DNA of 36,627 nt from Zoogloeaceae bacterium (GTDB lineage: Bacteria > Pseudomonadota > Gammaproteobacteria > Burkholderiales > Rhodocyclaceae). The DNA is taken from contig JAISWQ010000118.1 in the NCBI GenBank assembly GCA_031271025.1, positions 1-36,627 of the forward strand, read 5' to 3'. Positions 8,218 to 19,169 of the stretch are shown one piece after another. Each line of letters begins with the position of its first letter. Position 1 is the first letter of the stretch. Both the position numbers and the translations under genes were made by a program. The notes under the pieces were generated by a model. That model did no database searches. It saw only the letters and a list, made by a program, of their open reading frames with translations, and was not told where the DNA came from.

Positions 8218-11424
<3,207 letters not shown>

Positions 11425-11437
11425 ATTTCCCTTTACG

Positions 11438-11476
11438 AACCGCCGGGTGAGCCGAAAGCGGCTTCCGGCGGTTTTT
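11438..11476 (+). terminator. Intrinsic terminator after carB
   Basis: AACCGCCGG (11438-11446) pairs with CCGGCGGTT (11465-11473), with an inner AGCCG/CGGCT stem, followed by TTTTT to 11476. This is a strong rho-independent terminator ending the carA-carB transcript before greA. Confidence 0.9.
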
Positions 11477-11505
11477 CATTGATCTGATTCTGGAAGGTTG
11501 ATTAC

Positions 11506-11982
11506 ATGAACAAAACCCCTCTGACCCTGAACGGTGCGGAAAAGCTGCGCGCCGAATTGCATCGCCTGAAAACGGTGGAACGTCCCAGCGTCATTGCGGC
11601 CATCGCGGAGGCGCGCTCACACGGCGATCTTTCGGAAAACGCCGAATACGACGCCGCCAAGGAGCGGCAGGGCTTTATTGAAGGCCGCATCAAGGAAGTG
11701 GAGAGCAAGCTCGCCAGCGCCCAGATCATCGACCCCAGTCTGCTGGATGCAGACGGACGCTGCGTTTTTGGCGCAACGGTGGAAATGGAAGACCAGGAAT
11801 CGGGCGAGACCGTGACCTACCAGATCGTCGGCGAGGACGAAGCCGATCTGAAGGACGGCAAGATTTCCGTTTCCGCCCCCATTGCCCGCGCCCTCATCGG
11901 CAAATACGCCGGCGACCTGGCGCAGGTGCAAGCTCCCGGCGGTGTGCGCGAATACGAGATTCTGGAGGTGCGCTACGAGTAA
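11506..11982 (+). CDS. greA: Transcription elongation factor GreA
   Basis: GreA enters the secondary channel of RNA polymerase and stimulates cleavage of backtracked RNA. The 158-residue product has the N-terminal coiled coil with the acidic tip ([20 protein letters not shown], residues about 37-56), including the catalytic-site acidic residues D and E of GDLSENAEY, and the C-terminal FKBP-like domain ([39 protein letters not shown]). ATG at 11506 follows GGAAGG at 11492-11497. carB-greA is a common betaproteobacterial neighbourhood. After greA, 11983-12144 contains only a weak 6-bp GC hairpin and no recognisable gene. Confidence 0.97.
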   Translation: MNKTPLTLNGAEKLRAELHRLKTVERPSVIAAIAEARSHGDLSENAEYDAAKERQGFIEGRIKEVESKLASAQIIDPSLLDADGRCVFGATVEMEDQESGETVTYQIVGEDEADLKDGKISVSAPIARALIGKYAGDLAQVQAPGGVREYEILEVRYE

Positions 11983-12144
11983 AAACGCCGCTTTCGCAGT
12001 GAGGCGGCGATCATCTTGCCGGAAACAGGCCGGAGGCAGGACGATCGCGTTGATGCGCGCGCGGCGTGAAATACCGTCCCGCGCCCCCAATGACCATGAT
12101 GAGTTTGGACGAACAGCCGCGTTTTCGGCCATTCGGAGCGCGCC

Positions 12145-12708
12145 TCATTTCACCACAGGCTGCGCTGGCAGGCAGGAGAACGGCCAGTTCCAGGAAAACT
12201 CCACGTCGCCCAGCGTGAGCGTGCTCGTGTTTTGCCCTGCCGCCAACGCCTTGTCCGCCTGATCCGCATTGACGAACAATAAAAGACGCTGCCCTTCCTG
12301 TGCGGTCGCGATGAAATGGCGCACCATGCGCACTTCCGCCTCCAGCTCCGTATCCGGCACGGGACGCAAGGCCGGCTCTACCCCGTTCAACTTCAGGGTG
12401 GCATTCTGGAAGACGGTTTCCGGCAGGGATTCCGGGGACTGCACCAGGAACAGCAGATAGCGGTCGAGTTTTTCCAGCACGGCCAGCGCCGCCGCGTCGG
12501 AAGCGGGAAAGTTCTGCCGCAACACCGCCTCCGGCAACCAGACCACGGTTGTCGTCGCGTCCGGCGTCTGGCGGACGAATTGCCCGTAGGCGGTTTCCTC
12601 ATCACAGTCCGCCGCCTCGCTCCGCGCCGGGAGATTGCACAACGCAAGACCTGCCAGCACGACAACCAGCCCGCGCACACACTTCAGAACAGAAAAATCT
12701 TGTTGCAT
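12145..12708 (-). CDS. Secreted protein of unknown function
   Basis: The 187-residue product begins with a signal peptide (VRGLVVVLAGLALCNLPARSEA, cleavage likely after SEA near residue 32), so it should be exported to the periplasm. I do not recognise the mature part. It has a motif-like stretch YGQFVRQTPDATTTVVWLPE, a leucine-rich helix (LAVLEKLDRYLLFLVQ), the segment LLLFVNADQADKAL, and an end with WNWPFSCLPAQP. Two cysteines remain in the mature protein. The gene follows rph by 54 bp on the same strand, with a weak hairpin and a T-run between them. In many relatives rdgB follows rph, so this gene occupies the rdgB position. Codon use and the clear signal peptide make it a believable gene. 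Confidence 0.65.
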   Translation of the reverse strand: MQQDFSVLKCVRGLVVVLAGLALCNLPARSEAADCDEETAYGQFVRQTPDATTTVVWLPEAVLRQNFPASDAAALAVLEKLDRYLLFLVQSPESLPETVFQNATLKLNGVEPALRPVPDTELEAEVRMVRHFIATAQEGQRLLLFVNADQADKALAAGQNTSTLTLGDVEFSWNWPFSCLPAQPVVK

Positions 12709-12737
12709 CGCATATTCCTTGAACAGAATGAATTCCG

Positions 12738-12759
12738 AAAAAAATCCGCGCCAGACGCG
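12738..12759 (-). terminator. Weak terminator-like hairpin between rph and the secreted protein gene
   Basis: Read on the minus strand, a short CGCG/CGCG stem (12756-12759 and 12747-12750) is followed by seven T (12738-12744). It lies just after the rph stop codon. The stem is only 4 bp, so termination would be partial at best. Confidence 0.3.
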
Positions 12760-12762
12760 CTT

Positions 12763-13500
12763 TCAGGCGACCGCATCCACAATCGCCGCCTTTTGCGCCG
12801 CAACCAGACCCTGAATACCCTTTTCCGCCAGCGTCAGCAAGGCATCGAGCCGGACACGGGAAAAGGGTTCGCCTTCCGCCGTCCCCTGAATTTCCACCAG
12901 GCCGCCGCTGCCGGTCATCACCACGTTCATGTCGGTGTCGCAGGCGGAATCCTCGGAGTAATCCAGATCCAGCACGCTCACGCCCTGCCAGACTCCCACG
13001 GAGATGGCCGCAACCTGATCCCGGATCGGATTGGCGGCAATGAGACCACGCGCGACGAGACCGGCGCAAGCCTCGTGCAATGCCACCCAGGCCGCTGTGA
13101 TGGAAGCGCAGCGGGTTCCGCCATCGGCCTGCAAAACATCGCAGTCCAGGGTAATCTGGCGCTCGCCCAGGGCGGTGAGATCGACCACGGCACGCAGGGA
13201 ACGGCCAATCAGTCTCTGGATTTCCTGGGTGCGTCCGCTTTGTTTGCCTTTTGCCGCTTCGCGCGGGGAACGGCTGTGGGTGGCGCGCGGCAACATGCCG
13301 TATTCCGCTGTCACCCAACCCTGCCCCTTGCCGCGCAAAAAGGGCGGTACGGATTCTTCCACACTGGCAGTGACAAGCACATGGGTGTCGCCCATTTCGA
13401 TCGAGGCCGAACCTTCGGCATGACGGGAAACGGCGCGGACAATGCGGAGTGGACGCATATCATCGGGCGCGCGCTGGCCGGAACGTAAAACGGAGGTCAT
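12763..13500 (-). CDS. rph: Ribonuclease PH
   Basis: RNase PH is a phosphorolytic 3'-5' exonuclease that trims the 3' ends of tRNA precursors and helps degrade structured RNA; it works as a hexameric ring. The 245-residue product shows the family motifs [26 protein letters not shown] (core SRHAEGS), the basic RNA-binding segment [32 protein letters not shown], and [19 protein letters not shown] including the phosphate-binding GGTR. Its length is normal. It follows the PP2C gene by 23 bp, so kinase, phosphatase and rph probably share a transcript. Confidence 0.96.
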   Translation of the reverse strand: MTSVLRSGQRAPDDMRPLRIVRAVSRHAEGSASIEMGDTHVLVTASVEESVPPFLRGKGQGWVTAEYGMLPRATHSRSPREAAKGKQSGRTQEIQRLIGRSLRAVVDLTALGERQITLDCDVLQADGGTRCASITAAWVALHEACAGLVARGLIAANPIRDQVAAISVGVWQGVSVLDLDYSEDSACDTDMNVVMTGSGGLVEIQGTAEGEPFSRVRLDALLTLAEKGIQGLVAAQKAAIVDAVA

Positions 13501-13523
13501 GTAGTTTTTCCTTTGCTGTATTT

Positions 13524-14444
13524 TTATTTGGGAGGGGTGTATTTTTCGATGGCTGCGTGAATCTCCGCAATGGCCGCCTCGATTTCTTCGTCGGAAAGAT
13601 CGGAAGTGTATTGGGGATCGCGCCCAAAATCGGTCAGGGTGGAAGCGACTTCGGCTGTGCCCATGTACCGGGTAGAAACGCCTTCCAGCATTTCGGGCGG
13701 AGCGTAATCTTCTTCCCAGCGCACCACCGCCAGCGAGAGATTATCGCCACTGACGCCGCCTTGCCGCTCAGCATAGCGCATGAAGCTTCTTCCCGCTTCC
13801 GTCAGATGAGGGGAGGCGAACGCCTGCACCAGCACGTTGTCCGGCGCCTGACTCCACAGACCGTCCGTGCACAGGATCAGGAGGTCATCGATCTCCAGCG
13901 GCGTCTTGCGTGAATACGCCACTTCCGGCATCAGAGGTCCGCCCAGACAACTGTAAATCTTGTTGCGTTCGGGATGCTGTTTTGCCTGAGCGAGGGAAAT
14001 CAGACCTTCATCCAGCAGATAACGTACCTTGGAATGGTCACGCGTCTGACGGATGACACGTCCGCGCCGCACCAGATAGAGGCGGGAATCTCCGGCGTGC
14101 GCCCAGTAGGCGAGATTGTTCTGCACCACGCAGGCAACCAGCGTGGTGCGCGGGGAATCGTTCAGCTTGTGTTGCCGGGTGTAATCAAGAATTGCGCAAT
14201 GCGCGGTATCGATATTCTGTTGCAGAAAGGAAAAAGGATCGGCCAGCGCCGGACGTGCCTCGCGCTGGAATGCATGGATCAGCGTTTGCACCGCGATTTG
14301 CGCGGCCACTTCACCATAGTGATGCCCCCCCATGCCATCGGCGACGATCATCAGCAAGGCTTCGCGGGAATAGCAGTGCGCCACGCGGTCTTCGTTGTTT
14401 TTGCGCCCGCCCTGACGGCTTTCCTGATAAATGGTGAATCGCAT
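13524..14444 (-). CDS. PP2C-family Ser/Thr protein phosphatase
   Basis: The 306-residue product is a metal-dependent phosphatase of the PP2C (PPM) family. Visible motifs are NNEDR (residues 16-20), [15 protein letters not shown] (metal-binding Asp36), [24 protein letters not shown] and [12 protein letters not shown] with the last metal-binding aspartate. About 40 residues at the C-terminus, ending in an acidic helix ([19 protein letters not shown]), follow the catalytic domain. It lies 18 bp downstream of a Hanks-type kinase gene, and the two are presumably an antagonistic pair. Targets are unknown. In betaproteobacteria such a pair is commonly found between rph and yicC, as here. Confidence 0.93.
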   Translation of the reverse strand: MRFTIYQESRQGGRKNNEDRVAHCYSREALLMIVADGMGGHHYGEVAAQIAVQTLIHAFQREARPALADPFSFLQQNIDTAHCAILDYTRQHKLNDSPRTTLVACVVQNNLAYWAHAGDSRLYLVRRGRVIRQTRDHSKVRYLLDEGLISLAQAKQHPERNKIYSCLGGPLMPEVAYSRKTPLEIDDLLILCTDGLWSQAPDNVLVQAFASPHLTEAGRSFMRYAERQGGVSGDNLSLAVVRWEEDYAPPEMLEGVSTRYMGTAEVASTLTDFGRDPQYTSDLSDEEIEAAIAEIHAAIEKYTPPK

Positions 14445-14462
14445 CGCGGCAAGGTTCCAGAA

Positions 14463-15485
14463 TCATGGGTGACGCACTGGCGGCGTGGAAAGCACGGAAG
14501 CTGGCGCGGCAGGTTGCGACGGCGCGGCCAGTTCATCCTCCAGCCGCCGGAAGAAACGCGCAAGCCAGGCTGCTTTCCCTGACTTGTCAATGTCGTTCGG
14601 CAGCAGGTCGCCCCGCTCGGCCAGGCGTTTTTGCAGGGCGAAGGCGCTTTGCAGGCGCGCGCGGTGATCCAGTTGCAGACACTGGTCCATTGTTTCCAGA
14701 AAATGCTGGGAATATTCTCCTCGCCAGCGTTTGCTTGCGGGCGTCAGCTTGTCGTTTTTCAGGCGCTCGTCCGCCGGTTGCGGCGTCGTTTTGGAAAGGC
14801 AGGTGTAAAGCGAGGCGCCAATGCCATAAATATCGCTCCAGGGACCGATTTCCGCTCGATCCCCATAGTGTTCGGGGGAAGCAAAACCCGGAGTGTACAT
14901 CGGCTTGGGCAGATTTTCCGCAGCACTGGAGAGCGCCTTTTTGACCGAACCAAAATCCAGCAACACTGGCGTCTTGTTGCGGCGAATGTAGATGTTGGCA
15001 GGTTTGATGTCCAAATGCAGCAGCTTCTGCGCATGCACCGTGCGCAGGCCGTTCATGAGGTGGATGAAGACATAGCGCAGAAAACGCTCGTTGCGCACCT
15101 CCGGCGACTTGTGGGCATAGACCTGCAAGGTGGAACCGTGCTCATACTTCATCACCAGATAGACGGTATCGTTGGCGCGGAAGAAATTGATCACGCGCAC
15201 CACGTTCGGGTGCGCAAGCCGCGCCAGCGCCCGCCCTTCCTCGAAAAAACACAGGAGACCATGCCGGAACAGGTTGAGATGCTCCGCCGGGATGGTGGGC
15301 CTGATTTCCCCTGGCGCGCGCAAGGCCAGGCTGTGGGGCAGATATTCCTTGATGGCGTACTGGCGGTAATCCCGGTCGTGCGCAAGATAGACAATGGAAA
15401 ATCCACCCAGCGACAGCCTCTTGTCAATGACATAGCCTTCCAGTTCAAAACCATTCGGCAGCGGAGCGTTGTTCTTTTCGGGCAT
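14463..15485 (-). CDS. Hanks-type (eukaryote-like) Ser/Thr protein kinase
   Basis: The 340-residue protein is a soluble kinase: no transmembrane helix or PASTA repeat is visible. Motifs in order: a glycine-rich loop LSLGGFSIVY (24-33), the ATP-anchoring Lys46 in YAIKEYLP, a likely helix-C Glu83, the catalytic loop HLDIKPANIY (157-166) with Asp159, DFG at 177-179 followed by SVKKAL, and APE-like GFASPEHYG with GPWSDIYGIGASLY. All catalytic residues are present. The last 35 residues are proline/alanine-rich and disordered. The gene is divergent from yicC (125 bp apart) and upstream of its PP2C partner and rph. It probably autophosphorylates and is reversed by the phosphatase; substrates are unknown. 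Confidence 0.93.
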   Translation of the reverse strand: MPEKNNAPLPNGFELEGYVIDKRLSLGGFSIVYLAHDRDYRQYAIKEYLPHSLALRAPGEIRPTIPAEHLNLFRHGLLCFFEEGRALARLAHPNVVRVINFFRANDTVYLVMKYEHGSTLQVYAHKSPEVRNERFLRYVFIHLMNGLRTVHAQKLLHLDIKPANIYIRRNKTPVLLDFGSVKKALSSAAENLPKPMYTPGFASPEHYGDRAEIGPWSDIYGIGASLYTCLSKTTPQPADERLKNDKLTPASKRWRGEYSQHFLETMDQCLQLDHRARLQSAFALQKRLAERGDLLPNDIDKSGKAAWLARFFRRLEDELAAPSQPAAPASVLSTPPVRHP

Positions 15486-15548
15486 GAAAGGAAGGAGAGA
15501 AAGGGTACGCCTTGTTGTATTCCCGGCAACGAAAACCGGCGAAACAAG

Positions 15549-15554
15549 TAAAAT
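15549..15554 (+). promoter_or_regulatory. Candidate -10 box of yicC
   Basis: TAAAAT at 15549-15554 lies 56 bp before the yicC start codon in the 125-bp divergent region between the kinase gene and yicC. No good -35 box is at the right spacing (GCAACG only), so this is tentative. Confidence 0.3.
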
Positions 15555-15610
15555 ACCACGACTTTCAATCTTGTGCTCCCGCCCGACATGCCGGGACTTA
15601 TCCCATTATC

Positions 15611-16486
15611 ATGATTTACAGTATGACTGGCTATGCTGCCCAGACACTGGATACCGCTGGCGGTTTCCTTGCCCTGGAACTCCGCAGCGTCAATTCCCGT
15701 TTTCTTGACCTGCATTTTCGCTTCGCCGACACGTTGCGCGGACTGGAACCCGCCGCGCGCGAGACGCTCGCCGCCTGCCTGAAGCGCGGCAAGGTGGAAT
15801 GCCGCCTTTCCCTCACGCAGGATGCCAGCCACGCGCCTGCCGTTCTCAACGACAAGGCGCTCGTCCGCCTTTCCGCGCTGGCGGCGGAAGCCCGCCGCGT
15901 CCTGCCGGAAGCCAGTCCCCTGCGCCTCATCGACGCCCTGCGCTGGCCGGGCGTGCTGGCGGAATCCGATCCGGACGCGGCCACGCTCACCCCGGATTTT
16001 GCCCAATTGCTCAAGGCAACGCTTGCCGAATTCAACGCCTGCCGTGCCCGCGAAGGCGAAAAGCTCGCCGCCGCCATTCTGGAGACTGCCCGCCGGATGC
16101 GCGCAATTCTCGCCGAAGTCGCGCCACGCATCCCGGCCGCCCAGGCGGCAATGGCAGAAAAACTGCGCCAGCGCCTCACGGACGCGCTCTCCGCCACACA
16201 GGCCGCCATCGACGACAACCGCATCCTTCAGGAAGCCGCCCTCTTCGCCGCCCGCATCGATGTGGCCGAAGAACTCGCGCGTCTCGCGACCCATCTGGAC
16301 GAACTGGAACGCATTTTCAAAACTGGCGGCACAGTCGGCAAACGTCTGGATTTTCTGATGCAGGAATTCAACCGCGAAGCCAATACCCTCGCTTCCAAGG
16401 CTGCCTCCACGGAAATCACCAACGCCGCGCTGGAATTGAAGCTCCTGATCGAGCAAATCCGCGAGCAGACACAGAATCTGGAATAA
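15611..16486 (+). CDS. yicC: YicC/YloC-family endoribonuclease
   Basis: YicC-family proteins are endoribonucleases; E. coli YicC acts in degradation of the small RNA RyhB. The 291-residue product starts MIYSMTGYAAQTLD, matching the family N-terminus MI.SMTGYA, has the conserved LELRSVNSRFLDLHFR segment, and ends with the DUF1732 signature KRLDFLMQEFNREANTLASKA...EITNAALELKLLIEQIREQ. The ATG at 15611 is chosen because the family N-terminus begins there; upstream in-frame codons are spacer. gmk, which often follows yicC, is absent: a dispersed repeat element follows at 16591. Confidence 0.95.
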   Translation: MIYSMTGYAAQTLDTAGGFLALELRSVNSRFLDLHFRFADTLRGLEPAARETLAACLKRGKVECRLSLTQDASHAPAVLNDKALVRLSALAAEARRVLPEASPLRLIDALRWPGVLAESDPDAATLTPDFAQLLKATLAEFNACRAREGEKLAAAILETARRMRAILAEVAPRIPAAQAAMAEKLRQRLTDALSATQAAIDDNRILQEAALFAARIDVAEELARLATHLDELERIFKTGGTVGKRLDFLMQEFNREANTLASKAASTEITNAALELKLLIEQIREQTQNLE

Positions 16487-16590
16487 GCCTGCTGCCGGCA
16501 CAGAACGGGGGGTTACCATGCCTTGCTTTCCGTCAGCTCTGAACAGAGGAGGCTACCAGCGGCTCATGGCAAACGATTTTGCCGGATTGC

Positions 16591-16707
16591 GTCACAAGCG
16601 AAGCGCACAGCGACGTGGCAATCCATGCGGCCTTGGGAATTACCACGACGTCTTGGAAAACGGAACCGCCTCATGGGTTGCTTCGTCGCTGCGTTCCTCG
16701 CAATGAC
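16591..16707. repeat. Dispersed inverted-repeat element, copy B
   Basis: A 117-bp element with imperfect inverted ends: GTCACAAGCGAAGCGCACAG on the left (16591 onward) against GTCATTGCGAGGAACGCAG read inward from the right end (16707). The inner part (GGAAAACGGAACCGCCTCA, about 16656-16674, then TTGCTTCG) matches copy A. The GTCATTGCGAGG end matches copy C. The element lies between yicC and the DUF167 gene, and its right end is read as the last codons of DUF167. The spacer 16487-16590 shows nothing else. Confidence 0.75.
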
Positions 16708-17006
16708 GACAGAGGAAGATCGACCAGCGCCTGCAAATCCGCCTCCTGCACCCCTTCCACCCGCACGATTTTATGCCGTGAAGTCTGGCCGCTTTTGAGG
16801 GTGACGGCGCGTTTGGGCAGCCTGAGCCAAGCCGCGAGAGCGGCCAGCAGCGCCGTGTTGGCCTTGCCGTCGACCGGCGGCGCGGCGAGGCGGATTTTGA
16901 GCGCATCGCCATGACAACCGGCAATTTCGCTTTTCTTCGCCCCCGGCTGAATGTGCAGGGTCAGCAAAAAAACATCTTCCCCCCCGGCGCGAAACCAGTC
17001 TCCCAT
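16671..17006 (-). CDS. DUF167 (YggU-family) protein, C-terminus derived from a repeat element
   Basis: The 111-residue product has the DUF167 signature: LHIQPGAKKSEIAGCHGDALKIRLAAPPVDGKANTALLAAL (core QPGAKKSEI and PPVDGKAN), then LKSGQTSRHKIVRVEG. The molecular function of the family is unknown. The family body ends near residue 100. The last 11 residues (SLRGTQRRSNP) and the TGA stop at 16671-16673 are encoded by dispersed repeat copy B, so the original end of the gene has been replaced. The start ATG (17006) directly follows the yggT stop codon. It is the last gene of the yggS-proC-yggT operon, a common arrangement. Confidence 0.9.
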   Translation of the reverse strand: MGDWFRAGGEDVFLLTLHIQPGAKKSEIAGCHGDALKIRLAAPPVDGKANTALLAALAAWLRLPKRAVTLKSGQTSRHKIVRVEGVQEADLQALVDLPLSSLRGTQRRSNP

Positions 17007-17582
17007 TCACGCCCCGGAAAGCAGAATCAGCAAGGCTTGCAGGCAAACCAGCACCACCAGCGGCGAGAGATCGATGCCGGAAATCGGTGGAATCAGCCTT
17101 CGCACCGGGGCAAGCAGGGGTTGCGTCAATTGCCGCAAGGGCGCCGCCAGCGGATGCCAGGGATTGACCCAGGACAAAATCACCTCCAGCAGCACGAGGC
17201 CAATGCAGAGATAAATGACGACGCGCAGAAACGCGATCAGCGTATGGAAAAGGAAAGGCAGAAAAACCATGCGCCCGCCCTCCACACAACCGTTCAGGTG
17301 GTCAAAGCAGACGCTCACCGCAATCCAGCCCATCAGCATCAGCACACTCTGATAGAGCAGCAACAGCAAAATGGCCGCGCCGATGGAGGCCCAGTCCAGT
17401 CCGCCCAGACCCGGAATCACGCGGCGCAGCGGCTTGACCGCCCAGTCCGTGAGGCGAAAAACAAAGCCGCCCAGCGGATTCTGAAACGGTATCCGCCGCC
17501 ACTGCATGGCAAAACGCAACAGAAAAAGCGCGCAAAAAAAGTGAACGACGGTGTCGACCAGATAAAGAAAGGCAGGTTGCAT
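17007..17582 (-). CDS. yggT: YggT-family integral membrane protein
   Basis: The 191-residue protein carries two YggT repeats. Hydrophobic helices are visible at about residues 5-25, 66-90, 107-135 and 172-190, and each repeat has a conserved WVNP/PLRR-type loop (TDWAVKPLRRVIPGLGGLDW in the first; LSWVNPWHPLAAPLRQLTQP and APVRRLIPPISGIDLSP in the second). YggT proteins are inner-membrane proteins linked to osmotic-shock tolerance and found beside yggS and proC; their mechanism is not established. The start is ATG at 17582, overlapping the proC stop by one base (TAATG), so an upstream longer frame is rejected. Confidence 0.92.
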   Translation of the reverse strand: MQPAFLYLVDTVVHFFCALFLLRFAMQWRRIPFQNPLGGFVFRLTDWAVKPLRRVIPGLGGLDWASIGAAILLLLLYQSVLMLMGWIAVSVCFDHLNGCVEGGRMVFLPFLFHTLIAFLRVVIYLCIGLVLLEVILSWVNPWHPLAAPLRQLTQPLLAPVRRLIPPISGIDLSPLVVLVCLQALLILLSGA

Positions 17583-18391
17583 TACACAGCTCCAAATTGT
17601 TGCGCGAGTTCCTCGCCACGCGCCCTGGCCGCCTTCGCGCCCGCGACAATGCCAGCGGCCACGCCGGTTTCCGCCATCACGGCCAGCGCCGCCGCCGTGG
17701 TGCCGCCCTTGGACGTGACCCGCTCCCGCAGCAGGGAGACCGGAACGTCCGAATCCGCCGCCAGTCTGGCCGCCCCCAACGTGGTGGCAAGCGCCAACTG
17801 CCGCGCCGCTTCCGGCGTGAAACCCAGTTCCGTGGCAGCCTGCTGCAAGGCTTCGACAAAGAGAAAGAGGTATGCGGGACCGCTGCCGGAAATGGCGGTC
17901 ACGGCATCCAGCATCGCCTCGTTTTCCAGCCACAGGGTTTCGCCCGCCGCGCCCAGGATACGCTCCGCCGCCATGCGCTCGTTGAGCGCAACTTCCGGCA
18001 GGGCGTAAAGTCCGGCCATGCCCGCGCCAATCAGCGCCGGCGTATTGGGCATGGCGCGCACCAGCCGGCGATAGCCGGAAAGCCAGCGGGAAAGCGTCTC
18101 CAGCGGCAACCCGGCAGCAATGGAAAGCACGATCTGGCGGGTGAGCCTGCCCGCCAGCGGCGTCAGCGCCTCTTTCATCTGCTGCGGTTTCACGGCCAGC
18201 ACGATCACATCCGATTCCAGCCCCTTCTCCACTTCAGCCAGGGCGGCAACGCCGAACTGTGCCGCCAGCGCCTGCCGCTTTTCCGGCAGGGGTTCCACCA
18301 CCGCCACATCCTGCGGCGCAAATCCCTTGTTCAGGAGACCGCCGATCAGGGCCGTCGCCATATTGCCACCGCCGATGAAGGTTATTTTCAT
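17582..18391 (-). CDS. proC: Pyrroline-5-carboxylate reductase
   Basis: ProC reduces 1-pyrroline-5-carboxylate to proline with NADPH, the last step of proline synthesis. The 269-residue product has the N-terminal Rossmann motif ITFIGGGNMATALIGG (3-18), the substrate-site stretches VRAMPNTPALIGAG and AISGSGPAYLFLFVEAL, and the conserved VTSKGGTTAAAL near the C-terminus. It overlaps yggS upstream by an ATGA and yggT downstream by one base, showing a tight operon. Length is normal. Confidence 0.96.
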   Translation of the reverse strand: MKITFIGGGNMATALIGGLLNKGFAPQDVAVVEPLPEKRQALAAQFGVAALAEVEKGLESDVIVLAVKPQQMKEALTPLAGRLTRQIVLSIAAGLPLETLSRWLSGYRRLVRAMPNTPALIGAGMAGLYALPEVALNERMAAERILGAAGETLWLENEAMLDAVTAISGSGPAYLFLFVEALQQAATELGFTPEAARQLALATTLGAARLAADSDVPVSLLRERVTSKGGTTAAALAVMAETGVAAGIVAGAKAARARGEELAQQFGAV

Positions 18392-19098
18392 GCGTTTGTC
18401 CTTTCTCCAAAAATAGCCGTGCCGACGCGCACCAGGGTCGCGCCTTCGTGAATGGCCGCCGCCAGATCGTGGCTCATGCCTGCTGACACCGTATCCAGCG
18501 CCAGTCCCGCGCCCCGCAGCGTTTCCATGAGCGCGCGCAAACGGGCAAAAGGTTTGCGCTGCGCCAGGAAATCCGCTTCCGGGGCGGGAATGGCCATCAG
18601 GCCGCGCAATCCGAGGCGCGGCAAGGCCACCACCGCGCGACAGAGTTCCAGCGCCTCTTCCGGGGCGCAGCCGCTTTTGCTCGCCTCGCCGGAAACATTG
18701 ACCTGCACGCAGACCTGCAAGGGCGGCAAATGCGCCGGACGCTGGGCGGAAAGGCGGGCGGCAATTTTAAGCCGTTCCACGGAATGCAACCAGTCGAAAT
18801 GTTCCGCCACGATCCGCGTTTTGTTGGCTTGCAGGGGACCAATGAAATGCCAGACAAGGGGCGGATGTCCCGGCGGCAAATGGCGCGCGACGGCTTCCAT
18901 TTTTTCCACGCCTTCCTGCGCGTAGTTTTCGCCGAATTCCCTTTGTCCGCCTTCCAGGGCGGCGGTCAATACATCCTCGGCGGGACGGGTCTTGCTGACC
19001 GCCAGCAGACGCACCGCTTCCGGCGCGCGTCCCGCCGCCTTTGTGATTTGCGCGATACTTGCGCGAACCGCTTGCAGATTTTTCAAAATTACATTCAT
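18388..19098 (-). CDS. yggS: YggS-family pyridoxal-phosphate homeostasis protein
   Basis: PLPBP/YggS proteins bind pyridoxal 5'-phosphate without catalysing a known reaction and help balance vitamin B6 and amino-acid pools. The 236-residue product has the PLP-lysine motif LLAVSKTRPAEDV (Lys36), then FGENYAQEGVEKM, WHFIGPLQANKTR, VNVSGEASKSGC and the phosphate-binding end VSAGMSHDLAAAIHEGATLVRVGTAIFG. It is first in the yggS-proC-yggT-DUF167 operon and divergent from pilT across a 71-bp AT-rich spacer. This pairing with pilT is common in beta- and gammaproteobacteria. Confidence 0.95.
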   Translation of the reverse strand: MNVILKNLQAVRASIAQITKAAGRAPEAVRLLAVSKTRPAEDVLTAALEGGQREFGENYAQEGVEKMEAVARHLPPGHPPLVWHFIGPLQANKTRIVAEHFDWLHSVERLKIAARLSAQRPAHLPPLQVCVQVNVSGEASKSGCAPEEALELCRAVVALPRLGLRGLMAIPAPEADFLAQRKPFARLRALMETLRGAGLALDTVSAGMSHDLAAAIHEGATLVRVGTAIFGERTNA

Positions 19099-19169
19099 AA
19101 TTGTCTGGCTTCTCTGGCAAGGTTTTGCCTCTTTTTCCTTTAATTTATTCTATACGAAGGGACAACCGC

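Noticed and set aside
16518..16914. Short plus-strand frames after yicC
   Set aside because: They consist of repeat copy B and the antisense of the DUF167 gene.
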